Source of the DNA: Streptomyces thinghirensis
GTDB lineage: Bacteria > Actinomycetota > Actinomycetia > Streptomycetales > Streptomycetaceae
Direction: 5' to 3'
Length of the DNA: 64,000 nt
Assembly: GCA_021502835.1 (NCBI GenBank)
Contig: JAKFGP010000002.1
Coordinates: 186,001-250,000 of the forward strand
Below are positions 25,652 through 35,016 of the stretch, in pieces. The position numbers were made by a program, and so were the translations under genes. The stretch's first letter is position 1. Each line of letters opens with the position of its first letter. Below the pieces are notes generated by a model. That model did not search any database, had not been told where the DNA came from, and saw nothing but the letters and a program-made list of their open reading frames with translations.

Positions 25652-28269
25652 GTGAAGGCGATTCGTCGACTTACCGTCCGTCCCGTTCTCCCCGACCCCC
25701 TCCGGCCGCTCAGTGATCTGGCCCGGAATCTGCGCTGGTCCTGGCATCCGGAGACCCGCGACCTCTTCCAGTCCGTCGACCCCGGGTGCTGGGCCGCCTC
25801 CGGCCGAGACCCGGTACGGCTGCTCGGCACCGTCCCGCCCGCGCGCCTCGCGGAGCTGGCGGAGGACCGGCGCTTCCTGCGCCGGCTGACCGCGGTGGCC
25901 GACGACCTCGACCACTACATGACCGGCGACCGCTGGTACCAGGCCCAGTCCGGCCGACTCCCCGCCGCCGTCGCCTACTTCTCACCCGAGTTCGGCATCA
26001 CCGCCGCCCTGCCCCAGTACTCCGGCGGCCTCGGCATCCTCGCCGGCGACCACCTGAAGGCGGCCAGTGACCTGGGCGTGCCGCTCATCGGCGTCGGCCT
26101 GCTCTACCGGCACGGCTACTTCCGGCAGTCCCTCTCCCGGGACGGCTGGCAGCAGGAGCACTACCCCGTCCTCGACCCCCACGAGCTGCCCCTCGCCCTC
26201 CTCAAGGAGACCGACGGCACCCCCGCCCACGTCGCCCTCGCGCTGCCCGGCGGCCGGGAGCTGCGCGCCCGTATCTGGCTGGCCCAGGTCGGCCGGGTGC
26301 CGCTGCTGCTGCTCGACTCGGACGTCGAGGAGAACGACCTCGGCGAACGCGGCGTCACCGACCGGCTCTACGGCGGCGGCAGCGAACACCGGCTCCTCCA
26401 GGAGATGCTGCTCGGCATAGGAGGTGTCCGGGCGGTACGGACGTACTGCCGGCTCACCGGCCACGCCGCGCCGGAGGTGTTCCACACCAACGAGGGCCAC
26501 GCGGGCTTCCTCGGCCTGGAACGCATCTCCGAACTGTGCGAGAAGGGGCTGGAGTTCGGGGCCGCACTGGAAGCGGTCCGGGCCGGCACCGTCTTCACCA
26601 CCCACACCCCCGTCCCGGCCGGCATCGACCGCTTCGACCGCGAGCTGGTCGCCCGCCACTTCGGCCCCGACTCCGAACTCCCGCGCATCGACGTCGAGCG
26701 CGTCCTGCGGCTCGGCATGGAGACCTACCCCGGCGGCGAGCCCAACCTGTTCAACATGGCCGTGATGGGCCTGCGCCTGGCCCAGCGCGCCAACGGCGTC
26801 TCCCTGCTGCACGGCGGGGTCAGCCGGGGGATGTTCGCCGGACTCTGGCCCGGCTTCGACGCCGAGGAGGTGCCGATCACCTCCGTCACCAACGGCGTGC
26901 ACGCCCCGACCTGGGTCGCGCCGGAGGTGTTCCGGCTCGGGGCCCGGCAGATCGGCGTCCAGCGGGCCGAGGACGCGCTGACCGTCGGCGGGTCGGACCG
27001 CTGGGACTCGGTCGCCGACATCCCCGACCAGGACATCTGGGAACTGCGCCGCACCCTGCGCGAGCAGCTCGTCGAGGAGGTACGGGAGCGGCTGCGCGCC
27101 TCCTGGCGGCAGCGCGGCGCCGGCACCGCCGAGCTGGGCTGGATCGACGACGTCCTCGACCCGGACGTGCTCACCATCAGGTTCGCGCGGCGCGTCCCGT
27201 CGTACAAGCGGCTGACGCTGATGCTGCGCGACCGCGACCGCCTGATGGACCTCCTGCTGCACTCCGAGCGGCCGATCCAGATCGTCGTCGCCGGCAAGGC
27301 GCACCCGGCGGACGAGGGCGGCAAGCGGCTGGTGCAGGAGCTGGTGCGGTTCGCCGACGACCCGCGGGTGCGGCACCGCCTCGTGTTCCTGCCCGACTAC
27401 GGCATGGCGATGGCGCAGAAGCTCTACCCGGGCTGCGACATCTGGCTGAACAACCCCCTCCGCCCCCTGGAGGCCTGCGGCACGTCCGGCATGAAGGCGG
27501 CGCTCAACGGCTGCCTCAACCTGTCGGTGCTGGACGGCTGGTGGGACGAGTGGTACCAGCCCGACTTCGGCTGGGCGATCCCCACCGCCGACGGCGCGGG
27601 CACCGACCCGGACCGGCGCGACGCCATAGAGGCCGCCGCCCTCTACGACCTGCTGGAGCAGCGGATCACCCCCGCTTCTACGAGCGCGGCGCGAGCGGGC
27701 TGCCCGACCGGTGGATCGAGATGGTCCGCAGGACCCTGAGCCTGCTCGGGCCGAAGGTGCTGGCCGGCCGCATGGTCCGCGAGTACGTCGAGCGGCTCTA
27801 CGCCCCCGCGGCCGAGGCGCACCGCGCGATGGACCCGGACTCCGCCCGTTCGCTGGCCGAGTGGAAGGCCCGGGTGCGGGCGGCCTGGCCCGGGGTGAGC
27901 GTCGACCACGTGGAGACGTCCGCCGCGAGCGCCACGGCGGAGCTGGGCTCGACGCTCGGGCTGCGGGTCCGGGTCGACCTCGGCGACCTCGCCCCGGACG
28001 ACGTGGAGGTGCAGGCGGTCTCCGGCCGGGTCGACTCCGAGGACCGGATCACCGACGCGGCGACCGTGCCGCTGAAACCGGTGGGCGGCCCCGACCTGGA
28101 GGGCCGCTGGCTGTACGAGGGCCCGCTCGCCCTGGACCGCACCGGGCCCTTCGGCTACACGGTCCGCATCCTGCCCGCGCACCGGCTGCTGGCCTCCGGC
28201 GCGGAGGCGGGACTGGTCGCGGTGCCGTCGGACGAGCTGGCGGAGGCGGCGGGGCTGCTGATGAGGTGA
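25652..28269 (+). CDS. glgP: Glycogen/maltodextrin phosphorylase (glycogen phosphorylase family)
   Basis: Releases glucose 1-phosphate from the ends of alpha-glucans. About 872 residues, the size of the actinobacterial/thermophile form. Motifs: AYFSPEFGITAALPQYSGGL, GVGLLYRHGYFRQSL, VFHTNEGHAGFL, FTTHTPVPAGIDRFDREL, ITSVTNGVHAPTWV, IRFARRVPSYKRLTLML and the pyridoxal-phosphate site EACGTSGMKAALNG with its lysine. The C-terminal domain (from about 680) continues after one lost C near 27672. GTG at 25652; no ribosome site, probably leaderless. It is divergent from the glgE operon, so synthesis and breakdown genes share one control region. Confidence 0.94.
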
Positions 28270-28333
28270 GACCGGCCGGAGGATGAGGTGGGTCCGGCCG
28301 GAGGACGGCGTGGGTCCGGCCGTGAAGCGCGGG

Positions 28334-28843
28334 TCAGTCCTCCTCGTCGCCGCCGCTCAGCCGTCGCAGGACGGTGCCGCAGCGGCGGGCGTAGGCGTGC
28401 TGGAAGGCGCGGGTGGCCGGGCCGCCGGCCCTGACGTACCACTTGGCGGGGCGGCTGAAGGCGGTCACGGTCAGCCAGACCGTGCCGTCGCCCGTCCGGT
28501 CCACCACGAAGGCCTCTTCTCCGGACTCGGGGTGGCCGGGCAGGGTGCCGTAGGCCCAGCCGGCCCGGCGGGGTTCGTCCAGGGTCCAGACCACCCGGCA
28601 GGGTGCCTTGATCATCCCGGCGAGGGTGACGGTGACGTCGACGCCGGGTGCGGCACGCTCGGCGCTCGCGTCGATGCCGACGCCCATCTCCCGGTGCATC
28701 TCCCAGGTGAGCACGGCCTCGACCGCGCGCTGGAACACCGGCTCGCCCTCCCCGAGGCGCGTGCGTACGTGCATGGGGCGGAAGCCGGGCGGGCAGTGGC
28801 CCTGCTCGCGGGTGGCGCCGACGTCGTCGTACGTGAAGGACAT
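28334..28843 (-). CDS. DUF1990-like conserved protein
   Basis: 169-residue cytoplasmic protein with an intact frame and no signal peptide. It starts MSFTYDDVGATREQG and includes PPGFRPMHVRTRLGEGEPVF, GMIKAPCRVVWTLDEPRRAG and FVVDRTGDGTVWLTVTAFSR, which resemble the DUF1990 family (START/SRPBCC-like fold). The function is unknown. The ATG at 28843 lies exactly 7 bases after TACTGT, so the transcript is probably leaderless. Its 3' end faces glgP, 64 bases away. That short gap holds three imperfect direct copies of a GTGGGTCCGGCCG-type unit. Confidence 0.8.
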   Translation of the reverse strand: MSFTYDDVGATREQGHCPPGFRPMHVRTRLGEGEPVFQRAVEAVLTWEMHREMGVGIDASAERAAPGVDVTVTLAGMIKAPCRVVWTLDEPRRAGWAYGTLPGHPESGEEAFVVDRTGDGTVWLTVTAFSRPAKWYVRAGGPATRAFQHAYARRCGTVLRRLSGGDEED

Positions 28844-28858
28844 GGGCACCACAGTAGG

Positions 28859-28892
28859 GCGACACCCTGGAACCTGGCGTTCCGGGTGTCGC
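28859..28892. terminator. Hairpin between metalloprotease and DUF1990 genes
   Basis: GCGACACCC (28859-28867) pairs with GGGTGTCGC (28884-28892). An inner GGAAC/GTTCC pairing extends the stem. It could be a second terminator for the metalloprotease transcript. Confidence 0.5.
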
Positions 28893-28911
28893 CGGCAGGC
28901 CATGGGGAGGA

Positions 28912-28945
28912 CGCCGTCCCGGGGATTCGAACCACCGGGACGGCG
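28912..28945. terminator. Hairpin terminator of the metalloprotease gene
   Basis: CGCCGTCCCGG (28912-28922) pairs perfectly with CCGGGACGGCG (28935-28945), loop 12 bases. It lies 27 bases beyond the metalloprotease stop on the minus strand. Confidence 0.75.
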
Positions 28946-28972
28946 CCCTGACCGTGGAGCCCCGCGCGGGGC

Positions 28973-31012
28973 CTACGGGAAGGTGAGCTTGAAGGAGTTG
29001 ATGTACCCGGTGTCCCGGGACGCCACGTCCTGGACGCGCAGCTTCCAGGTGCCGTTGGCGGTCTCCGAGGAGGCGTTCACCGTGTACGTCTGGTTGACGT
29101 CGTTCGCCGAGTCGGAGGAGCTGGAGTTCTTCAGGCGGTACGCGGTCCCGTCCGGGGCCAGCAGGTCGACCACCAGGTCACCGCGCCAGGTGTGCTTGAT
29201 GTCCACCGCGGCCTGGAGGTTGGCCGGCGCGTTGCCGGCCCGCCCGGTCACGGCGACCGACGAGGTGACCGCCGCGCCGTTGTCCGGGATGGCCACGTCG
29301 GCGGAGTTCTCGAAGGAGGTGCCGCCACCGCCGCCGCCCGAGCGGGCGCCGACGTTGATGCCGGCCCACGCGTCCTGCACCGCCTTGTACTCGGTGCTGT
29401 CGGTGCCGTACAGCTCACCGGTGGCCGCGAGGGTGCCGGTGCGCGCCGCCGCGTAGTTGGTGGTCGACGTGAACTTCGTGGTCAGCGCGCGGAACCAGAT
29501 CTTCGCCGCCTTCTCGCGGCCGATGCCGGTGACCGGGAGGCCGTCCGAGGTGGGCGAGTCGTAGGTGACACCGTTGATGGTCTTGGTGCCGCTGCCCTCG
29601 CTCAGCAGGTAGAAGAAGTGGTTGGCCGGGCCGGACGAGTAGTGGACGTCGATGTTGCCGATCCCCGAGTACCACGAGTCCTTGGACGCGCCGTCCTTGC
29701 TGGGCTTGTCCATGTAGCGCAGCGGGGTGCCGTCGCCGTTGATGTCGATCTCCTCGCCGATGAGGTAGTCACCGACGTCCTCGGAGTTGTTGGCGTGGAA
29801 CTCGACGGCCGCGCCGAAGATGTCCGAGGTGGCCTCGTTCAGCCCGCCGGACTCGCCGCTGTAGATCAGGCCCGCGGTGTTGGAGGTGACGCCGTGCGTC
29901 ATCTCGTGCGCGGCCACGTCGATGGACGTCAGCGGATTGGCGTTGCCGGAGCCGTCGCCGTACGTCATGCAGAAGCAGCCGTCCGACCAGAACGCGTTGA
30001 CGTAGTTGTTGCCGTAGTGGACCCGGGAGTAGGCGCCCACACCGTCGCCGCGGATACCGGACCGGCCCTGGACGTTCTTGTAGTAGTCCCAGGTCAGCGC
30101 CGCCCCGTAGTGGGCGTCGGCGGCGGCGGTCTCCGCGTTGGACGGGCTGCCGTTGCCCCACACGTCGTCGGGGCCGGAGAAGAGCGTGCCGGTGCCGGAG
30201 GTGCCCCGGTTGAGGTTGTACGTCTTGTGGTTGCCGCGCGCGGTGTCGGTCAGCGTGTACGACGACCCGGACTGCGCGGTGCCCAGCGTCACCGTGCCGC
30301 TGTACATGGTGTTGCCGGTGCCGTTGTGGATCGCCTGGTACTCGTAGAGCTTGGCGCCGGTGGCGGCGTCGGTGACGACGTGCAGCTCGTTCGGGGTGCC
30401 GTCCTCCTGGAGGCCGCCCACGACCGTCTCGTACGCCAGGACCGGGGTGCCGTTCGCCGCCCAGATCACCTTGCGCGGGGCGCGGTCGGCCTCGGCCTGC
30501 TCGGCGCCGGCGGCCTTCGCGGCGGTCACGGCCTGCTGCTCGGCCTTGCCGGCGGATATCTTCGGCGTCACGGTGGCCGGCTTGATCGCCTTCGGCGTGG
30601 CCTTCACGACCCGCTCGGTCTTCCCGGCGTCGGTGGTGACGACCAGGTCGCCGCCGAGGACGGGCAGTCCGTCGTAGGTGCGCTCGTAGCGCGTGTGCTC
30701 GGTGCCGTCGCGGTCCTTGACCACGTCGCGGACGACCAGCTTCTCCTTGGCGCCCAGGCCGAGTTCGTCGGCGGTGCGCGCCTTGGCGGCGTCGGCGTCA
30801 CGGATGAGTTCGGCGCGCTGGGCCGGGGTGAGCTTGACGGACTCGGCGCCCGGAACGGGGGCCTGCCTGGGTGCCGCGGTGGCGGCGCCGGACTGGACCG
30901 CCGTGGCGATCAGCGCGGCGACACCGGCCAGGGCGACGGCGGCGGCGCGGCGGTGGGTGGTGCGGGACGCGGTGTGGGAGGTGCGTCTGTGGGGAGTGCT
31001 GCTGCTCAACAC
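28973..31012 (-). CDS. Secreted M4 (thermolysin-type) zinc metalloprotease with P-domain
   Basis: 679-residue secreted protease with an intact frame. A twin-basic signal peptide (THRRAAAVALAGVAALIATA) ends near ATAAPRQ. A propeptide of about 170 residues with FTP/PepSY features follows (HTRYERTYDGLPVLGGDLVV). The catalytic domain has the zinc motif DVAAHEMTHGVTSNTAG, third ligand Glu in GGLNEATSDIFGAAVEF, and the active-site His in NIDVHYSSGPANHFFYLL. After a Gly-rich linker the C-terminal 120 residues form a proprotein-convertase P-domain (AAVDIKHTWRGDLVVDLLAP). The GTG at 31012 follows AAGGAG. It lies downstream of the exporter operon but is separated from it by 291 bases. Confidence 0.93.
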   Translation of the reverse strand: MLSSSTPHRRTSHTASRTTHRRAAAVALAGVAALIATAVQSGAATAAPRQAPVPGAESVKLTPAQRAELIRDADAAKARTADELGLGAKEKLVVRDVVKDRDGTEHTRYERTYDGLPVLGGDLVVTTDAGKTERVVKATPKAIKPATVTPKISAGKAEQQAVTAAKAAGAEQAEADRAPRKVIWAANGTPVLAYETVVGGLQEDGTPNELHVVTDAATGAKLYEYQAIHNGTGNTMYSGTVTLGTAQSGSSYTLTDTARGNHKTYNLNRGTSGTGTLFSGPDDVWGNGSPSNAETAAADAHYGAALTWDYYKNVQGRSGIRGDGVGAYSRVHYGNNYVNAFWSDGCFCMTYGDGSGNANPLTSIDVAAHEMTHGVTSNTAGLIYSGESGGLNEATSDIFGAAVEFHANNSEDVGDYLIGEEIDINGDGTPLRYMDKPSKDGASKDSWYSGIGNIDVHYSSGPANHFFYLLSEGSGTKTINGVTYDSPTSDGLPVTGIGREKAAKIWFRALTTKFTSTTNYAAARTGTLAATGELYGTDSTEYKAVQDAWAGINVGARSGGGGGGTSFENSADVAIPDNGAAVTSSVAVTGRAGNAPANLQAAVDIKHTWRGDLVVDLLAPDGTAYRLKNSSSSDSANDVNQTYTVNASSETANGTWKLRVQDVASRDTGYINSFKLTFP

Positions 31013-31303
31013 TGACTCCTTCTGCGTGGCAGCGGGTCGCGCGGCCAGGGGGAGACCGGCCGGCGGGTGGGCCGGCCGGGCAGTACTGGTTCGGTACGCA
31101 GAAACCACGTGCTAGGAGCTGACCGCCGCGCAGCGCTGGTGGGAAAGCTGTGGGGGCGCTGTGGAGCGGCCGTGGGAAGAGTGGCAGGAGAACGCGCCTT
31201 CTGTCAGGAGCGCGTCAGGAAGTTGGCCGGAAATGGTTCGTTGTCCGGGCGTTCATGTTCGATATACGGAAGGGATGCTTTCGCGGCGGTACTGACTGCC
31301 CGA
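31013..31303 (-). promoter_or_regulatory. Upstream region of the metalloprotease gene
   Basis: 291 bases without a gene. A 7-base inverted repeat CTGACTG/CAGTCAG (31292-31298, 31305-31311) overlaps the stop of the upstream ABC gene and could be a weak terminator or a repressor site. The rest is AT-richer than its surroundings around 31225-31290. No clear promoter boxes. Confidence 0.35.
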
Positions 31304-33072
31304 TCAGTCAGTAGTCGGTCCGGGTGACGGCTCCCCGTGCCAGGACCCCCACAGCGCCGCGTACGCCCCGCCGGCCGCCACCAGCTCGTCGTGCGGGCCG
31401 AGTTCGGCCAGCCGGCCGTCCTCCATCACGGCCACCCGGTCCGCGTCGTGCGCGGTGTGCAGACGGTGCGCGATGGCGATGACCGTACGGCCCTCCAGTA
31501 CGGCGGCCAGGGCGCGCTCGGTGTGCCGGGCCGTCGTCGGGTCCAGCAGGGCGGTCGCCTCGTCCAGGATCAGCGTGTGCGGGTCGGCCAGCACCACCCG
31601 GGCCAGGGCGAGCTGCTGGGCCTGCGACCCGTCCGCCCGGTGACCGCCCGTGCCCAGCTCGGTGCCCAGGCCGTCGGGCAGCGCCCGCCCACTCCTCGGC
31701 GCCCACGGCGGCGAGCGCGGACCACAACGCGTCGTCCGCGGCGTCCGGTTCGGCGATGAGGAGGTTGTCGCGGACCGTGCCGAGGAAGACGTGGTGCTCC
31801 TGGGTGACCAGCACGACCTGGCGGCGCAGCCGCTCCGGCCCGAGGCCGACCACGGGCACCCCGCCCACCGTCACCGAGCCCTCGGTCGGCGCGTCGACGC
31901 CCGCCAGCAACCGGCTCAGCGTGGTCTTGCCGGCCCCGGACGGCCCGACGACCGCCAGCCGTTCACCCGGCCGCACGGTCAGGTCCACCCCGCGCAGCAC
32001 CTCGCCGCCCCGGTCGTAGGCGTACCGCACCCCGGCCACGTCGATACGGTCGTCCGCCGGGACCGGCGAGTCGCCCGCCGTCACCTGCGGAGCGCGCGCC
32101 AGCCCCTCCACCCGGGAGAACGAGGCGCCGCCCGCCTGGAGCTGCTCGATCCGCATCAGTACCTCGTCGAGCGGCCCGGCCAGCTGCTGGAGGTACACGG
32201 CGCAGGCCACCACCGCCCCGAGGCTCACCGACCCGTGCGCGTGCAGGACACCGCCGAGCAGCAGCACGCCCGCCACCGGGACGACGTACGAGATCTCCAC
32301 CGCCGGGAAGAACACGCTGCGCAGGTACAGCGTGCGGAACCGGGTGCGCCGCGAGACCTCCAGCGCCTCCCGGTTCGTCGCGACGCCGCCGGCCGGTCAG
32401 TCCGAACGCCTCGACCGTGCGGGCCCCGGCCACCGTGGCGGCGAGGCTCTCGGCGACGTCCGAGGTGGCCGCGCCCTCGGCGAGATAACCGGCCCGCGCC
32501 CGGCGCAGGTACCAGCGCAGCGCGAACCAGACCGGCGTCAGCCCCAGCACCCCGACCGCGCCGAGCAGCGGGTCGAGTACGAACACCGCGCCGGTGAGGA
32601 ACAGCGCCTGCACGGAGTTGATCAGCAGCTCGGGTCCGGCGTCGCGCAGGGTCGTGCCGACCGTGGTCACGTCGGCGGTGCCGCGGGTCGTCAGGTCCCC
32701 GGTGCCCGCCCGCTCGACCACGGACGCCGGCAGGGCCAGCGCCCGGTCCACGAAACGCTCCCGCACCCGGGCGAGCGTCCGTTCCCCGAAACGGTGCCCC
32801 ACGTAGCGCGCCCAGCGGGCCAGCAGCAGTTGCGCCAGCGAGCACAGCAGGATGGCGAGCGCCATCCGGTCCACGGCGCCGACGCCGCTCCCGGCCCGCA
32901 CCTCGTCGACGATCCGGCCCAGCAGCCACGGGCCCGCGAGCCCGGCCAGGGCGGCCAGCGCGTTCAGACCGAGGACCAGGGCGAAGGCCCGTCGGTCGGC
33001 GCGGACCAGTTGGGCCACCGACCGACGGACGTCGGCGCGCTCGGCGACGGGGAGCCGCCCCGGTGTCGTCAT
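31304..33072 (-). CDS. ABC exporter half-transporter A (consensus Walker A, altered signature)
   Basis: Membrane domain (six segments expected, first LGLNALAALAGLAGPWLLG) fused to an ATPase. ATPase motifs: Walker A VVGPSGAGKTTLSRLL, Q-loop VVLVTQEHHVFLGTV, Walker B TLILDEATALLDP and switch His in IAIAHRLHTAHDAD are intact. The signature that normally reads LSGGQ is DGSQAQQLALAR. ATG at 33072 overlaps the stop of half-transporter B (ATGA), so A and B form a heterodimer by inference. About 590 residues. Indels near 31690 and 32395. Substrate unknown; last gene of a four-gene exporter operon. Confidence 0.87.
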
Positions 33073-34967
33073 CGGACCGGCTCCTCTTCTTCGGCCTCTT
33101 CGGCCTCTTCGGCCTCTTCGGCCTCTTCGGCCTCTTCGGCCTCTTCGGCCTCTTCGGCCTCTTCGGCCTCTTCGGCCTCTTCAGCTTCCTCGGCGTCCCG
33201 CGCGACAAGTGCCCGGTATCCCGGCTCGGCGGCCAGCAGTTCGCGGTGGCCGCCGGTGGCCATGACCTTGCCGTCGACCAGGTAGTGCACGACGTCGGCC
33301 CGGTCCAGCACCAGCGGCGAGGTGCCGGCCACCACGGTCGTACGGCCCTTGCGGGCGTCCCGCAGCCGGTCCGCCACCGTGGCCTCGGTGTGGGCGTCGA
33401 GCGCGGAGGTCGGCTCGACGGCGAGCAGGATCTCGGGATCGGCCAGCAGGGCCCGGGCCAGCCGGACGCGCTGGCGCTGGCCGCCGGAGAGAGTGCGGCC
33501 CTGGGCGGCGACGGGGGTGTCCAGGCCGTCGGGCAGGCCTCGGACGATGTCATCGGCGGCGGCCGCGTGGATGGCGTTCAGCTGCGCCTCCGAGGGTGCC
33601 TCGGCAGGCCGTCGGGCCTCCGCGGGGTCGTTGTGGCCGGTCGCGCCCACGCGGCGGGGCCGCGCGTCGACACCGCCCCTCGGGGGGCGTTTCGGCGGCG
33701 CCGATCACATGGCTCAGGGCGCCGGCGAAGAGGTCGGCCTCCGCCTCCGCGACCAGGATGCGGTCCCGCACCTGGGCGAGCGGCACCTCGGCCAGTGGCA
33801 CCCCGCCCCACGTCGCGTCCGACGGGGTGTACCGGCCGAGGCGGTCGATCACGGTGGCGGCGTCGGCGGGCCGGGACCCGGCCAGCGCGGTCAGCCGGCC
33901 CGGCAGCACCCGGACCCCGGAGGCCGGGTCGTACAGGACCGAGGGCTCCGCCGGGGCGGCGCGGGTACCGTCGTCCGCCTCGGGCTCCAGCCGCAGGAAG
34001 TCGACGACGCGGCGGGCGGCCACCACGCCCCGGCTGAGCTGGTGGGCCATCTCGATGAGGAACGCCACCGGCCACCCCAGCGCCACCACATAGCCGTACA
34101 CCGACACCAGTTCGCCCACGCTGATCTGCCCCTGCGCGGCCAGCCGGGCACCCAGCCAGGTCACCACCGCCAGGAACAGCATCGGCAGGCCCACCCCCAG
34201 GGCCTGGATCCAGCTGGTCACCGCCCCGACCCGGTAGCCCTGCTCGCGCAGCCGCCCGGAATCCCGGCGGAACGCGTCCGAGACCAGGCCCTTGCCACCC
34301 AGCCCGTTCAGCACCCGCAGCCCGCCCGCGAGGTCGCCGATCCGCGCGGTCAGCACGGACTGCCGCTCCCGGTACTCGGTCTCCCTGCCCTGCAACCGAC
34401 CCATGAGCGGCCCCAGCAGCACGCCGAGCAGCGGCACCCCGAGCAGCACCACCAGGGCGAGCCCGGTCGACACCGACAGCATCAACCCGCCGACGGCCGC
34501 GTAGGCGACGACCGCGCCGACGCCCGGCCCCACGGCCGTCAGGGACGTGCTGATGGTCTGCACGTCACCGACCCCGATGGTGACGACCTCCCCGGCCCCG
34601 ACCTGCCGGCGCAGCGCCGCACCGAGCCGCGTGGCGTGCCCGACGACCACCTTGACCGTGCGGAAGTTGGCGTCCATCCGCACCCGCGTCATCGTGCGGT
34701 GCCGCATGATGCCCAGCCAGGCGTTGAACGCCCCGACGGCGACCAGCGCGCCCGTCCAGGCCGCCAGCGCGCCCAGGTCGCCCCGCTCCAGGCCGTGGTC
34801 GATCGCCCGGGCCATCAGATACGGCGTCGCCGCCAGCAGCACCATCCAGACACTGGCGAACACGGCCCCGCCAGACACCGCGGCCACTGCCGCCGGACCA
34901 GCCACCACAAGTAGCGCCAGCCGCCCCGGCGGTCGGGCGTGCCGGGCTCCTCGTACGCGTCGATCAT
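33069..34967 (-). CDS. ABC exporter half-transporter B (degenerate ATP site, Glu-rich tail)
   Basis: Partner of half-transporter A. Membrane domain from about residue 35 (VFASVWMVLLAATPYLMARA) to WVTWLG-like segments, then an ATPase that lacks key residues. The Walker A position reads TALAGSRPADAATVIDRLG with no GK(S/T), Walker B reads ILLAVEPTSALD with Val for Asp, and the switch His is missing (TVVAGTSPLVL). The signature LSGGQRQRVRLARALL is intact. The end is a repetitive acidic tail of EEA units. ATG at 34967 (MIDAYEEPGTPDRRGG). Indels near 33660 and 34880. About 632 residues. Confidence 0.85.
33090..33179. repeat. Ten perfect 9-base tandem repeats (TTCGGCCTC)
   Basis: TTCGGCCTC occurs ten times without error, followed by a diverged copy (33180-33188). 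On the minus strand each unit codes for a shifted form of Glu-Ala-Glu, giving the acidic tail of half-transporter B. Unit length is a multiple of three, so copy-number change would keep the frame. Confidence 0.95.
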
Positions 34968-35016
34968 CGATGGCTCCCCCGCCAGTTCTCCGTACGGCTC
35001 TCCCGGCGTCCCGTCC

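Noticed and set aside
28270..28333. Repeated GTGGGTCCGGCCG units after glgP as a possible CRISPR or regulatory array
   Set aside because: Only three imperfect copies in 64 bases, without spacers; more likely a local duplication.
28912..28945. GGGATTCGAACCA in a hairpin loop looks like the T-arm of a tRNA
   Set aside because: The stem does not form a T-stem with correct pairing, and no acceptor, D or anticodon arm is present on either strand. It is better explained as a terminator loop.
33063..33285. Open plus-strand frame rich in Phe-Gly-Leu across the 9-base repeat
   Set aside because: It is the mirror of the Glu-rich tail of half-transporter B; the repeat simply stays open in other frames.
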